Of a stretch of DNA of 64,000 nucleotides, positions 1-9,511 are shown piece by piece. The translations under genes were made by a program, and so were the position numbers. Numbering within the stretch: position 1 is the first letter of the stretch; each line of letters opens with the position of its first letter. The DNA lies in contig NZ_CAJVCE010000012.1 of assembly GCF_910594985.1 (NCBI RefSeq), positions 177,418 through 241,417 on the forward strand, given 5' to 3'. Under the pieces are notes generated by a model. It saw only the letters and a list, made by a program, of their open reading frames with translations. It was not told the DNA's origin and searched no databases. Source of the DNA: Paenibacillus allorhizosphaerae. GTDB taxonomy: Bacteria; Bacillota; Bacilli; Paenibacillales; NBRC-103111.

Positions 1-969
1 GATGCTGTTTTTCACATAAGCGCCCTTGCGGATTTTCACGCCCCGGAACAATATGCTGTTCTCGACTTTCCCTTCGATCACGCATCCGTTGGCGATCAGC
101 GAATTGCGGGCGTGCGCATGCTCCGCATAACGGGCCGGCGGTTCGTCCTTGACCTTGGTGTAGATCAGATGCTTCTGGAAAAACAGCTCGCGCCAAATTT
201 TCGGATTGAGCAGCTGCATGCTGTGTTTATAATAGCTTTGGATCGTATTTACAATGCCAGTATGGCCTACGTGTTGGTATCCATAAACGCCGAGCTTGTC
301 GATATTTTTCATAATGCCGTCCCGCACCAGATGATCGTATCCTTGGGCTAGGCATGTCTCGACCATGTCCAGCAGCAGCTCCTTGCTCATGACGTACATC
401 TCCATCGAGATATTGTCCGTGCGCAGCCGTCCCGAATGATCTTCGATCACCGTGACTTGCCCGTCCTCTTTGACGGCCATGCGCCGGAATTTGGCGAGCT
501 CCTCGTCATCGGATTTTTTGTAGACGACGGTCACGTCGGCTTTTTTCTCCAGATGATAGTCCAGCACGGCGTTGAAGTCGATATTGCACACGAGATGGCT
601 GCGCGTAATGACGACATATTCCTCGCGTCCGCGGTAGAAGTAGTCCCGGTGGCTGTAAAATTGGAACAGGTCGCCGCGGGCCATCCCCGTCTTCTCGTGC
701 AGCACCGCCGGCAGCAGGAACAATCCGCCGCGCTTGCGGTCAAGATCCCATTCCTTCCCGGGCCCGAGGTGATCCATCAGCGACCGGTATTTGTGCTCCG
801 TGAATACGGCGACGTTCTCGATTCCAGAGTTCACCATACTCGATAATGTGAAATCGATCAGTCTGTACCGCGATCCGAACGGAACCGACGCGACGCAGCG
901 ATTATAGGTCAGCTCTTCCAAATCTTCCGGCTCATTCACCAAGTTGATCACGCCCATCATACGCTTCAT
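1..969 (-). CDS. glgD: GlgD, regulatory-type glucose-1-phosphate adenylyltransferase subunit (partial)
   Basis: The N-terminal 323 codons are visible and the 3' end lies outside the window. The start (MKRMMGVINLVNEPED) is typical of GlgD. It keeps the RYRLIDF segment and the WDLDRKR segment of the nucleotidyltransferase fold but lacks the glycine-rich GGxGxRL loop that GlgC has, as expected for GlgD, which forms a mixed tetramer with GlgC and stimulates ADP-glucose synthesis for glycogen. The last visible part (ANGCVIEGKVENSILF) is the start of the left-handed beta-helix domain. The ATG is only 5 bases after the glgC stop, and its ribosome site (AAAGGGTGAG) lies inside the end of glgC, so translation is probably coupled. 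It is the last visible gene of a glgB-glgC-glgD operon; glgA and glgP would be expected beyond the edge. Confidence 0.93.
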   Translation of the reverse strand, partial: MKRMMGVINLVNEPEDLEELTYNRCVASVPFGSRYRLIDFTLSSMVNSGIENVAVFTEHKYRSLMDHLGPGKEWDLDRKRGGLFLLPAVLHEKTGMARGDLFQFYSHRDYFYRGREEYVVITRSHLVCNIDFNAVLDYHLEKKADVTVVYKKSDDEELAKFRRMAVKEDGQVTVIEDHSGRLRTDNISMEMYVMSKELLLDMVETCLAQGYDHLVRDGIMKNIDKLGVYGYQHVGHTGIVNTIQSYYKHSMQLLNPKIWRELFFQKHLIYTKVKDEPPARYAEHAHARNSLIANGCVIEGKVENSILFRGVKIRKGAYVKNSI

Positions 970-974
970 AAGAC

Positions 975-2144
975 TCACCCTTTCGCCGATGCCATAGTGT
1001 CTTTGCCGATTCGCTCGTTGCTGCCGATCAAAATAATGTCCTGACCGGCTCCGCTGTCCGGATCTCCAATAACGCTGCCGTCTTCCACCACCGTGCCTTC
1101 TCCGATAATCGCCTTATGGATGATGACGTTGCTGCCGATCGTTACATTCGGCATAATGACCGAATCCTTGATCAAGCTGCCTTCGCCTACCGTCACGCCG
1201 TAGAACAGTACGGAATGATCGACTTCGCCGAACACGCAGCAGCCTTCATTGACGAGGGAACGACGGATTTGCGCGGTAGATGCGATATATTGACCCGGCT
1301 GGCACGGATTCACCGAATAGATACGCCATTCGCTGTCGTTCAAATTGAATTCCGGCTTTTCTTCGAGCAAATCCATATTGGCTTCCCACAAACTTTGAAT
1401 CGTGCCGACGTCTTTCCAATAGCCGGCGAATGGGTAAGCGTACATGTTCCGCTGATCTCTCAGCATGCCGGGAATCAAATCTTTGCCGAAATCTTTACTC
1501 GATTCCAGATTCGCTTCATCCTCGATCAAGCACTGCTTCAGCGCTTTCCAATCGAATATATAAATACCCATTGAAGCCAGATTGCTCTTCGGCTCTTTCG
1601 GTTTCTCTTCAAATTCGGTAATCCGTTCTTCCTCATCGACGCTCATGATGCCGAACCGGCTCGCCTCCTCCCATTTGACGGGAATGACGGCAATCGTAAC
1701 ATCCGCCCCTTTCTTTTTGTGAAAGTCGAGCATGAGATCGTAGTTCATTTTGTAGATGTGGTCGCCCGAAATAATGAGCACGTATTCGGGGTCGTATTGC
1801 TCGATGAACGAAATGTTGCGGTAGATCGCATTCGCTGTTCCTTTGTACCAGTCTCCCCCGCTCTGTTCCATAAACGGCGGAAGCACGGTCACGCCGCCGT
1901 GTTTGCGATCCAAATCCCACGGGGCTCCAATCCCGATATATGTATTCAGCACGAGCGGCTGGTATTGCGTCAGCACGCCGACCGTATCGATTCCGGAGTT
2001 AGTGCAGTTGCTTAAAGTAAAGTCGATGATCCGGTACTTTCCGCCGAAGTGAACTGCCGGTTTTGCCAGTTTGTTCGTCAATAGCCCTAACCGTCTTCCT
2101 TCGCCACCTGCGAGCAGCATGGCCACACACTCTTTTTTACGCAT
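975..2144 (-). CDS. glgC: GlgC, glucose-1-phosphate adenylyltransferase (ADP-glucose pyrophosphorylase)
   Basis: This enzyme makes ADP-glucose and PPi from ATP and glucose-1-phosphate, the committed step of glycogen synthesis. The 389 residues are the normal length. The catalytic loop AGGEGRRL lies at about residues 12-19, followed by [10 protein letters not shown], then WDLDRKHGG and SGDHIYKM around the substrate site. [20 protein letters not shown] (about residues 179-198) is the conserved sugar-phosphate stretch. The C-terminal third (about 290-370) shows hexapeptide-like repeats of a left-handed beta-helix. It sits 22 bases after glgB and 5 bases before glgD, giving a catalytic GlgC plus a regulatory GlgD as in Geobacillus and Bacillus. 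Confidence 0.97.
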   Translation of the reverse strand: MRKKECVAMLLAGGEGRRLGLLTNKLAKPAVHFGGKYRIIDFTLSNCTNSGIDTVGVLTQYQPLVLNTYIGIGAPWDLDRKHGGVTVLPPFMEQSGGDWYKGTANAIYRNISFIEQYDPEYVLIISGDHIYKMNYDLMLDFHKKKGADVTIAVIPVKWEEASRFGIMSVDEEERITEFEEKPKEPKSNLASMGIYIFDWKALKQCLIEDEANLESSKDFGKDLIPGMLRDQRNMYAYPFAGYWKDVGTIQSLWEANMDLLEEKPEFNLNDSEWRIYSVNPCQPGQYIASTAQIRRSLVNEGCCVFGEVDHSVLFYGVTVGEGSLIKDSVIMPNVTIGSNVIIHKAIIGEGTVVEDGSVIGDPDSGAGQDIILIGSNERIGKDTMASAKG

Positions 2145-2166
2145 CGGCTTCTCTACCCTTCTGTCA

Positions 2167-4083
2167 CTATTGGGTTGTGCTGTTACGATGAATATTGATA
2201 GGTTTGAAAAAAACGGTTGCGAGCGGCGGCACCGCGATCTGCAAACTGAACGGCTGATTGTGACATGGCCGATTAATCGCCTTCAACATGCCGGCGTTCA
2301 GCTGGCCGGAGCCGCCGTATTCCCCTGCGTCGCTGTTCAGCAGTTCGACATAATCGCCTGCAAACGGTACGCCGATCCGGTACTTTTCATGGAATACCGG
2401 AGTAAAATTGCTTACGACGATCAAGTGGTCTTCCGGTTTGGACGACTTCCTCATAAAGGTGACGATGCTTTGCTTATGATCGTGCGGGTCGATCCAGGAA
2501 AAGCCTTCCGGCCGGTGATCCAGCTCCCAGAGCGAAGCTTCCCGCAAATAGACCCGGTTCAAATCGCGAACAAACCGGTGCATGCTGCGATGGCTGTCAT
2601 ATCCGAGCAGCTCCCAGTCGAGGTCCTCCAAATCCTTCCACTCGTCAAATTGCCCGAACTCGCCGCCCATAAAGAGCAGCTTTTTCCCCGGGTGCCCCAT
2701 CATATACCCGTAGAGCGTCCGCAGACCGGCAAACTTTTGCCAATAGTCCCCGGGCATTTTGTTCAGCAGCGATTTCTTGCCGTGCACCACTTCATCATGG
2801 GAAAGCGGGAGCACGTAGTTTTCAGAGTACGTGTACATGAAGCTGAAGGTCAGCAGCTGATGACGGCTGTGCCGAAAATACGGATCCAATTCCATATATT
2901 TCAACATATCGTTCATCCAGCCCATGTTCCATTTGTAATTGAAACCGAGACCTCCTTCATGCACGGGCGCCGTTACGAGCGGCCAATCGGTGGAATCCTC
3001 CGCCATCATCAGCGCATCGGGGAAGTAGCGGAATACCGTATGGTTCAGCTTCTTGATGAAATCGATCGCCTCGAGATTCTCGTCCCCTCCACGGGCGTTT
3101 TTCACCCATTGCTCGCGCGGCTTGCCGAAATTCAGGAACAGCATGCTGGCAACGGCATCGACGCGCAATCCGTCAATATGGTAGCGGTCGAGCCAGAAGA
3201 GCGCATTGGAGATCAGAAAGCTGACGACTTCCGGCTTGGTATAATCAAAGGACAATGTCCCCCATTCGGTTTTTTCCGCTATCGCCGGATCGTTGTATTC
3301 GTACAGCGGTTTCCCGTCGAACTGCCGCAGCCCATGCTCGTCTTTGACAAAATGACCCGGCACCCAGTCCATGATGACGCCGATGCCTTCACTATGGCAG
3401 CGGTCCACGAAATACATGAAGTCGCCGGGCGTCCCGAAACGGCTTGTTACGGAGTAATATCCGGTAGCCTGGTAGCCCCATGAACGGTCATACGGATGTT
3501 CAGCCAAAGGCAGCAGCTCGATGTGCGTGTAGCCCATTTCCTTCACGTAGGCGACAAGCTCCACGGCCAGTTCCCGGTAGGTTCGGCAGCTTCCGTCCGA
3601 CTTCTTCTTCCACGTCCCCAGATGCACCTCATAAATGTTCATCGGCGAGCGATAAACCGAGCGGCCTCTTTTTTGCGCTTGCCATGCCTGATCCGTCCAT
3701 TCGTAGCCTTCCAGCGAAACGACCCGGGATGCCGTCCCCGGCTTCAGCTCCGACCAGAACGCATATGGATCGGCTTTGTACAGCAACGTGCCGGAGGCGG
3801 TGACGATTTCGTACTTGTAGTACTCCCCTTCGCGCACCCCGGGCACGAAAAGAAACCATACCCCCCATGTACTAATCTTCTGCATCGGGTGCGCCGTTCC
3901 GTCCCAGCAGTTAAAATCGCCCACCACCCGGACCTGACTGGCGTGCGGCGCCCATACGGCGAAACGAACGCCCGCTACTCCGCCGATGTCGGCCGGATGT
4001 GCGCCGAGCATACGGTAGCTCTGGAACAAATTGCCCTCATGGAACAAAAACAAGTCCTCCGGGCCGGGGATTAAGCTGTTCAC
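2167..4083 (-). CDS. glgB: GlgB, 1,4-alpha-glucan branching enzyme
   Basis: It forms alpha-1,6 branches in glycogen by cutting and transferring alpha-1,4 chains (glycoside hydrolase family 13). It is 638 residues long. An N-terminal carbohydrate-binding domain (CBM48) covers about residues 25-115 ([18 protein letters not shown]). The catalytic barrel carries the four conserved GH13 regions: DWVPGHF near 239, DGLRVDA with nucleophile Asp309, MAEDST with acid/base Glu362, and LSHDEV with Asp430. The start is a GTG (4081-4083) with GAGGGG 11 bases upstream; a closer ATG is out of frame and stops at once. It is the first gene of the glg operon. Confidence 0.97.
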   Translation of the reverse strand: MNSLIPGPEDLFLFHEGNLFQSYRMLGAHPADIGGVAGVRFAVWAPHASQVRVVGDFNCWDGTAHPMQKISTWGVWFLFVPGVREGEYYKYEIVTASGTLLYKADPYAFWSELKPGTASRVVSLEGYEWTDQAWQAQKRGRSVYRSPMNIYEVHLGTWKKKSDGSCRTYRELAVELVAYVKEMGYTHIELLPLAEHPYDRSWGYQATGYYSVTSRFGTPGDFMYFVDRCHSEGIGVIMDWVPGHFVKDEHGLRQFDGKPLYEYNDPAIAEKTEWGTLSFDYTKPEVVSFLISNALFWLDRYHIDGLRVDAVASMLFLNFGKPREQWVKNARGGDENLEAIDFIKKLNHTVFRYFPDALMMAEDSTDWPLVTAPVHEGGLGFNYKWNMGWMNDMLKYMELDPYFRHSRHQLLTFSFMYTYSENYVLPLSHDEVVHGKKSLLNKMPGDYWQKFAGLRTLYGYMMGHPGKKLLFMGGEFGQFDEWKDLEDLDWELLGYDSHRSMHRFVRDLNRVYLREASLWELDHRPEGFSWIDPHDHKQSIVTFMRKSSKPEDHLIVVSNFTPVFHEKYRIGVPFAGDYVELLNSDAGEYGGSGQLNAGMLKAINRPCHNQPFSLQIAVPPLATVFFKPINIHRNSTTQ

Positions 4084-4261
4084 GACCGATTCATCCCCTC
4101 TTTGTTTGATTTTTGAGCCTATATAACAGAAATACTACATCGCGCTTTAAATTCCTCTCTGCCGCATGCATTTTTCACATGTCTTCTTTTGACTGATCAC
4201 GTCGAATTTCGTAAATACATTTTATGGAAAAAGCAGGATTTTACCTGTCCACGGAGAATTG

Positions 4262-4289
4262 ATTGTAGCATGCGTCATTCGCCGGTCAA
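4262..4289 (-). promoter_or_regulatory. Probable sigma-A promoter of the glg operon
   Basis: Reading the minus strand, TTGACC and TACAAT are separated by 16 bases, and TG one base before the -10 gives an extended -10. Each hexamer matches the consensus at five of six positions. Transcription would start near 4255, leaving a 5' leader of about 170 bases before glgB. I saw no recognisable riboswitch in that leader. Confidence 0.6.
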
Positions 4290-4346
4290 CCGGATGAGGA
4301 TGAGAACACATAACCAAAGTGCAGGAAGAGAGGAACAAAGAATACA

Positions 4347-5480
4347 ATGAACGATAAAGTGAAAGGGCTTGTACTCGGTTTATCGCTGGGCGTAATGATG
4401 ACAGGGTCGATCGCCTTTGCGAGCGGGACACAGATTGAAGTATATTTCCAAAATCTGAAATATATGTTCGACGGCGTGGAGAAAAAACCGACAGAAGAAC
4501 AAGGGGCCGGATTCATCTACAACGGAACGACGTACGTTCCGCTTCGCTTCGTCAGCGAGGCGCTCGGCAAGGAAGTCGGCTATGATGCCGATACCGAAAC
4601 AATCTGGGTAGGCAAGAAACCGAATGCGATCGTAGCCGCTTATCAAGGCGGGCAAGTCACGCAAGAGGAGCTGGATACGTATATCAAGCTGAACCGCTTT
4701 GTCCAATCTTCGGTTGTTGGAAATACGCAGGATCAACGGTTCATGGACATGGCGCTGCGGCATCTGATCGGCTACCGCATTCTGGACAGCCGATTGACCG
4801 ACGAGATGAAAGACGCGGTAACGAAAGAGACGGACAAGCAGTTGGAGCAAATCAAACAATACCTTCTGCTGACGCGCGGCAGCGACGATCTGTCGTCGCT
4901 CCTCGCGAAGGAAGGATTTACCGTGGAAGACCTGCGCGGCTTCGTCCGGCTGTATGTCGGAGGCAATCAAGTGCTGACTTCAGGGATAACGGATTTGGAG
5001 ATCCGGAATGTATACGTCGATCAAGCAACCCATCTGGAGCTGCTGTCCGCATCGGTCCGCCACATCTTGATCGGCTTCTCCGATCCGAACGGCAACCAGC
5101 GCTCCAAGGAAGATACGCTCAAGCTCGCTCAAGATTTAAAGGCGAGACTGGATAAAGGCGAAGATTTTGCGCAGCTGGCAAAGCAGTTTTCCGAAGACCC
5201 GGGCTCCAAGGATAACGGGGGGCTTTATGAGGATGCGATGGTCAGAGATTGGGTGGAACCGTTCAAAAATGCGGTAAAGCAGCTTAAACTGAATGAAATC
5301 AGCAAACCGGTAGAAACCGAGTTCGGTTATCACGTCATTCGCGTCGAATCGTTGAGGACCCTTCACATCGAAGAAGCGAAGGATGAAATTGTTCAGGGTT
5401 TGGTCAACGAGCACTACAACAAATTCATGAATGACGAGTTGCCGGGACTTATCGAGAAAATCGAGCTGTCGAAGAAGTAA
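4347..5480 (+). CDS. Secreted peptidyl-prolyl isomerase with copper-amine-oxidase-like N-terminal domain
   Basis: This is an exported 377-residue protein. Residues 1-25 form a signal peptide ending SIAFA, with no lipobox cysteine, unlike the lipoprotein PrsA. Residues about 27-92 match the copper amine oxidase N-terminal (stalk) domain, including YNGTTYVPLRFVSEALGKEV. A central helical PrsA/SurA-like region follows. Residues about 235-332 are a parvulin rotamase: VRHILIGF, then FAQLAKQFSEDPGSKDNGG and FGYHVIRVE. By family it should help exported proteins fold outside the membrane. It is a single gene diverging from glg, followed by a hairpin terminator. The specific client is unknown. Confidence 0.9.
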   Translation: MNDKVKGLVLGLSLGVMMTGSIAFASGTQIEVYFQNLKYMFDGVEKKPTEEQGAGFIYNGTTYVPLRFVSEALGKEVGYDADTETIWVGKKPNAIVAAYQGGQVTQEELDTYIKLNRFVQSSVVGNTQDQRFMDMALRHLIGYRILDSRLTDEMKDAVTKETDKQLEQIKQYLLLTRGSDDLSSLLAKEGFTVEDLRGFVRLYVGGNQVLTSGITDLEIRNVYVDQATHLELLSASVRHILIGFSDPNGNQRSKEDTLKLAQDLKARLDKGEDFAQLAKQFSEDPGSKDNGGLYEDAMVRDWVEPFKNAVKQLKLNEISKPVETEFGYHVIRVESLRTLHIEEAKDEIVQGLVNEHYNKFMNDELPGLIEKIELSKK

Positions 5481-5538
5481 TATGTCGTTGATCGACTCTG
5501 CCGTTTCGGATACGGAGTGCGAGCACATATGTTCATTA

Positions 5539-5570
5539 GGGGCGGGCCATGGAGGCCGCCCCTTTCGCAT
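5539..5570 (+). terminator. Rho-independent terminator of the foldase gene
   Basis: GGGGCGG (5539-5545) pairs with CCGCCCC (5556-5562), followed by a short T-rich tract. It lies about 60 bases after the foldase stop and just before the convergent phosphatase remnant. Confidence 0.7.
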
Positions 5571-5592
5571 TTTATATGATACCGCCGTCGCT

Positions 5593-6191
5593 TTATCGTA
5601 ACGCGTCCATATGAGAAGTATTGTTCAGGAAATGGACTCTTCGCTCGTTTGGCTTCATTTCCACCAAGTGAATGGCCGTGTCTCCGTTGTTAAAATAAAA
5701 ATCCTTATTAACCGGCATTTTAAAAAAGGAGCGGAGCAGGCAGTTGATCACCCTCCATGAGATACGATGGCAATGCGTTCATGATTGGCGGAACTGACAA
5801 TTTTAGAAAATACGGCTTCGATCCTCATGCGAAACTCGATGGCCGATTCCCCGTTCTCGATCCGTTCGTGAAGTTTTAACTTTCGAGGCAAGGGATACTT
5901 CTTTGCTTCTTCGAAAGACAGACCTGCCAAAATGCCATTGTTTAGCTCCATTAAATCGTCTTCATACTGAACCGGACATTTCACCTTATCCGCAACGATG
6001 GCAGCCGTTTCGCTTGCTCTTCTCAGCGTACTGGCCCAAATCAATTGTGGCGGGAATTCGCTAAGTACTCTCTCCGCCAGCAAAGCCGCTTGTTTGCGGC
6101 CGAGTTCGGTCAGCGGGAAATCCGCTCTTCCTTCATGCACATTCAATACGTCCGCTTCCGATTGCCCGTGTCGAATGAAAAGAATTTGCAT
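5593..6191 (-). pseudogene. Histidine phosphatase (phosphoglycerate-mutase-like), single-base frameshift
   Basis: The start at ATG 6191 (GGAGGG six bases upstream) gives MQILFIRHGQSEAD with the RHG phosphohistidine motif, and the frame runs to the second conserved motif VSHGG, where a TGA stops it at 5748. Re-reading one base back (-1) gives an open frame continuing VINCLLRSFFKMPV and ending NNTSHMDALR at TAA 5593-5595, exactly the missing C-terminus of the family. The two frames total about 200 residues, the usual length. The break falls at a run of three G (GGAGGGTGA). So this is either a one-base deletion in the strain, a sequence error, or, less likely, programmed frameshifting. It is 22 bases after the serine hydrolase and probably co-transcribed with it. 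The substrate is unknown. Confidence 0.85.
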
Positions 6192-6219
6192 CTCCAACCC
6201 TCCGTCATTCCGAAAAATG

Positions 6220-7653
6220 TTATATCCTTCTTCCTTGCAATCGGATAGGTATGTCCGATTTAATCGCTTCCGTCACTTGAACATCCACCAGATCATCGGT
6301 AAATGTACATTTTATCTTGAGCGTGTATGGCGTCTCGATAAACCGCCACTCCATCTCAAAGATGTCGGCGGCACTCCACATCCCGCTCGCGGCAACGGCG
6401 AACGAATGGTCTCGCAGTTCCATGCTGCCGCTCGCCCAATAACCGATCCCGCAGCTGACGAAATGCTCCCCTTGGGGATTCCACAAGGTCATCTCGCATG
6501 TATCCCCCGCAAACCGGATCGAGGCGGCATAAAGGTGCAGCTCATTAGCGGAAAAATCGTACCGGTAGCCGGATACCCGTTCTGCCGCAGAAGTTACCGG
6601 TCGGTTCGAGTCCAAAGGAGCGTAGGCTATGGAATCCATTCTGCTTGTCAATTCGCTAAAATGTGCATCATCATGAGGCAGCGGGTTATCCTGCATACCG
6701 GGCAGCAGATGCTCCCATATCAGGTCAAGCACCTCTTGAATCTCCTTGACCCCGGCCGTTACGGCAATGACCGCTTCCTGGTCCGGCATTACGATGCAAA
6801 GTTGCCCTTGGGCCCCGTCAGCCCTGAAAGCTCCATGCCGGCACGGCCAAAAGTGATAGCCATATCCCTGGTAGTCCCGTTTTTTTCTCCCCGTTGAAAT
6901 ATGCAACGACGTCGCTTCGCGAATCCAGCCTTCAGACAGCAGCTGCTTGCCGTTCCACCGGCCTTTCTGAAGATACAGTTGCCCAAAACGGGCTAAGTGT
7001 TCCGTCTTCAACCAAAGTCCGGAGCCTCCAAGATGAATGCCGTCAGGACAAGACTCCCACTTCGCTCCCTCGATCCCAAGCGGTTCGAACAACCTTGGCG
7101 CCAAGTAATCAAGCAAGTGTAAGCCCGTCACTTCTTGAACGATGGCCGAAAGCAAATAACTAGCGCAGCTGTTATACGCAAAATGAGTTCCCGGTTCATG
7201 CTCGATCGGCACATCCAAAAAATCTTGCACCCAGTTCCCTTTTTCCCGAGTCCGGCTGTTCCAGCATCGGCGAACCGCCATATTCGTTTGTCCGGTCGAC
7301 ATCGTTAGCAGATGTTCTACGCGTAGTAAGCGTAATCGATCGTCGCTCTCCGTGCTCCGTTCTCCCAATATAGATAGTACCAAGTCGTCGACAGCCAGCA
7401 GTCCTTCGTCCACAGCAAAGCCTACTGCCGTTGAAACAAAGCTTTTGCTCAAGGAGAACAGCATACGCGGAATCTCCGAATCATAGGGAGCCCATTGCGC
7501 TTCGGCAACCACTTGTCCGTATCGAAGCAGCATAAAGCAGTGCAGACCGATTTGCCTGGAATCCGCTTCTTTCAAAAATGCCGAAACGGAGGACGGCAAA
7601 ATACCGACGGTTTCCGGCCTGCATCGGGGAAAAACAAATGATGAATGCGACAT
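6220..7653 (-). CDS. Serine hydrolase of the beta-lactamase class C / penicillin-binding-protein-like family
   Basis: It is a 477-residue protein with the class C fold motifs. SLSK (about residues 67-70) is the SxxK nucleophile/base motif in the context RMLFSLSKSFV. FAYNS near residue 160 supplies the tyrosine of the second motif, and a glycine-rich GYGYHFWPC stretch lies further on. The C-terminal ~130 residues form an extra beta-rich domain found in related esterase-like proteins. No signal peptide is evident, so it is probably cytoplasmic and more likely an esterase or peptidase than a true beta-lactamase. I chose the second ATG because GAGGAG lies nine bases upstream of it; the first ATG (7659) is only three bases from that site. 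The substrate cannot be told. Confidence 0.85.
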   Translation of the reverse strand: MSHSSFVFPRCRPETVGILPSSVSAFLKEADSRQIGLHCFMLLRYGQVVAEAQWAPYDSEIPRMLFSLSKSFVSTAVGFAVDEGLLAVDDLVLSILGERSTESDDRLRLLRVEHLLTMSTGQTNMAVRRCWNSRTREKGNWVQDFLDVPIEHEPGTHFAYNSCASYLLSAIVQEVTGLHLLDYLAPRLFEPLGIEGAKWESCPDGIHLGGSGLWLKTEHLARFGQLYLQKGRWNGKQLLSEGWIREATSLHISTGRKKRDYQGYGYHFWPCRHGAFRADGAQGQLCIVMPDQEAVIAVTAGVKEIQEVLDLIWEHLLPGMQDNPLPHDDAHFSELTSRMDSIAYAPLDSNRPVTSAAERVSGYRYDFSANELHLYAASIRFAGDTCEMTLWNPQGEHFVSCGIGYWASGSMELRDHSFAVAASGMWSAADIFEMEWRFIETPYTLKIKCTFTDDLVDVQVTEAIKSDIPIRLQGRRI

Positions 7654-7884
7654 GAACATTCGCTCCTCAGGATGGATCTCTAAATAATAAATGAATATTA
7701 GACACTTCTGCCGGCCGGCTTTATAACTTTATCCCTTTTTTACCAAATTGTGTAGACTATATTTTTTTTAACATCCGTCTGCCTCTGTTTTCACGTATCA
7801 GCCGATTTGTGGTATCCGATCGTCAAATCGTGTAGAATGTTTAAGAACCAAGAAACATTTACCGACAAAGGATGGTCCCTATTT

Positions 7885-8748
7885 ATGTTTGCAGCACAGG
7901 ATTGGAAAGATTACGAGCTGATTGATACCGGAGGCGGCGAAAAACTGGAACGATGGGGCAGCATCGTGCTGAGACGCCCCGATCCGCAAATCATTTGGCC
8001 GCTGCTGAAAGAAACCGGCGACTGGCGCGAAGCGGATGCACATTACCACCGCAGCTCCAGCGGCGGCGGCAGCTGGGAATATAAGAAGGAAATCCCGGAA
8101 CGATGGACGATCTCCTATAAAGGTTTATCGTTTCATATTAAGCCGACGAGTTTCAAGCACACGGGCCTGTTCCCGGAACAGGCCGTGAACTGGAGTTGGA
8201 TGATCGACAAAATCCGCAGTGCCGGCAGGCCGATTCGGGTTCTGAACTTATTCGCGTACACCGGTGGCGCATCCGTAGCCTGCGCTTCGGCCGGCGCTGA
8301 AGTGTGTCACGTCGATGCATCCAAAGGCGTAGTCACTTGGGCCAAGGAAAACTTGCAGCTTTCCGCCCTTGGCGATCGTCCGGTCCGGTTCATTACCGAT
8401 GACGTATTCAAGTTCGTGCAGCGCGAGCAGCGCCGCGGCAGCAAATACGATGCGATTATTATGGACCCGCCGTCGTACGGACGCGGTCCGAACGGAGAAA
8501 CATGGAAGCTGGAAACGAATTTGTATCCGTTCGTCGAGTCGTGCATGGAAATACTGACGGACAAGCCGTTGTTTTTCCTGATCAACTCTTATACAACGGG
8601 TATATCGGCTACCGTTTTGAAAAACATACTTTCCTTGTCCATAGGCCGCAAGTACGGCGGAACGATTAGCTGCGGCGAAATCGGACTGCCGATCACCGCT
8701 TCCAAGCTGTCGCTGCCGTGCGGCATTCTGGGGCGTTGGGAGGCGTAG
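7885..8748 (+). CDS. Class I SAM-dependent methyltransferase (RlmI-like, probable RNA methyltransferase)
   Basis: A Rossmann methyltransferase with LFAYTGGASVACASAGAEV as the SAM-binding motif I (about residue 122) and VDASKGVVTWAKEN as motif II. The catalytic-type motif MDPPSYGRGPNGETWKLE near residue 192 is typical of the RlmI/YccW group of 23S rRNA cytosine methyltransferases and relatives. It lacks the N-terminal PUA domain of RlmI. The start at 7885 is preceded by AAAGGA; the frame is open further upstream to 7807 but without a good ribosome site. The downstream pseudouridine synthase begins three bases after its stop, so the two are surely co-expressed and both probably modify RNA. The exact target base is not known. 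Confidence 0.85.
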   Translation: MFAAQDWKDYELIDTGGGEKLERWGSIVLRRPDPQIIWPLLKETGDWREADAHYHRSSSGGGSWEYKKEIPERWTISYKGLSFHIKPTSFKHTGLFPEQAVNWSWMIDKIRSAGRPIRVLNLFAYTGGASVACASAGAEVCHVDASKGVVTWAKENLQLSALGDRPVRFITDDVFKFVQREQRRGSKYDAIIMDPPSYGRGPNGETWKLETNLYPFVESCMEILTDKPLFFLINSYTTGISATVLKNILSLSIGRKYGGTISCGEIGLPITASKLSLPCGILGRWEA

Positions 8749-8751
8749 CAT

Positions 8752-9438
8752 ATGGCCGGCGCTTCCCCTTCCATCCCGGTCCTGTACGAGGATAATCACA
8801 TTATCGTCGTCGTCAAGCCTCCGAATGTGCCGACCCAGGAAGACGACTCGCAAGACCCCGATATGCTGTCGCTGATCAAGGCGGACTTGAAAGTACGTCA
8901 TAACAAGCCCGGCAACGTCTACCTCGGTCTCGTTCACCGGCTGGATCGTCCGGTCGGCGGCGTCATGGTATTCGCCAAAACGTCCAAAGCGGCTTCACGA
9001 TTGTCGGATGCCGTACGTACACGCGAAATTCGCAAGAAATATACGGCGATCGTTCACGGCAAGCTGAAGGAGCCGCAAGGAAGTCTGAGGCATTATTTGC
9101 TGAAAGATTCGAAGACGAACACCGTTTCCGTCGTGCCGGCCGGCAAACCGAGTGCAAAGGAAGCGCTGCTCGACTACAGCGTAACCGGTCATGCCGACGG
9201 CTTATCCCGCGTGCAGATCGAGCTGCACACCGGCCGGCCGCACCAGATTCGCGTGCAATTCGCCACGATCGGCTGTCCGCTTGTCGGCGACCAGCGGTAT
9301 GGGGGGCAGCATGCGACGCCCGGGCAGCAGATTGCGCTCTGGTCTACGGAGCTCGGCTTCGCCCATCCGGTGACCAAAGAGGAGCTGCGCTTCACATCCG
9401 CTCCGCCTAGAAGCTATCCGTGGATTTTGTGGGACTAG
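8752..9438 (+). CDS. RluA-family pseudouridine synthase
   Basis: Converts uridine to pseudouridine in RNA. The catalytic motif HRLDRPVGG (about residues 63-71) contains the essential aspartate, and GRPHQIRVQFA near residue 163 is the conserved RluA-family motif. At 228 residues it lacks an N-terminal S4 RNA-binding domain, so it is a short RluA type. GGGAGG lies upstream of the ATG, inside the end of the methyltransferase gene, giving tight coupling. Whether it modifies rRNA or tRNA cannot be told. Confidence 0.9.
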   Translation: MAGASPSIPVLYEDNHIIVVVKPPNVPTQEDDSQDPDMLSLIKADLKVRHNKPGNVYLGLVHRLDRPVGGVMVFAKTSKAASRLSDAVRTREIRKKYTAIVHGKLKEPQGSLRHYLLKDSKTNTVSVVPAGKPSAKEALLDYSVTGHADGLSRVQIELHTGRPHQIRVQFATIGCPLVGDQRYGGQHATPGQQIALWSTELGFAHPVTKEELRFTSAPPRSYPWILWD

Positions 9439-9475
9439 AGATTATGCGCTCGCCTGAAAAAACGCAATCGCCGAC

Positions 9476-9505
9476 TTTTCAATAACGGTGCAAATATGTT
9501 ATGAT
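9476..9505 (+). promoter_or_regulatory. Promoter for the candidate antisense antitoxin RNA
   Basis: A -10 element TATGAT (9500-9505) has TG at 9497-9498, making an extended -10. A weak -35 (TTTTCA at 9476-9481, or TTTCAA one base on) lies 17-18 bases upstream. Predicted start near 9512. Confidence 0.55.
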
Positions 9506-9511
9506 GAAATT

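Noticed and set aside
2071..3483. Long plus-strand open frame (470 codons) opposite glgB
   Set aside because: It mirrors the codon pattern of glgB on the other strand, has no ribosome site and no recognisable domain; glgB is intact with all catalytic motifs.
4084..4261. Riboswitch in the glg leader
   Set aside because: No known aptamer core or terminator/anti-terminator pair could be recognised in the leader.
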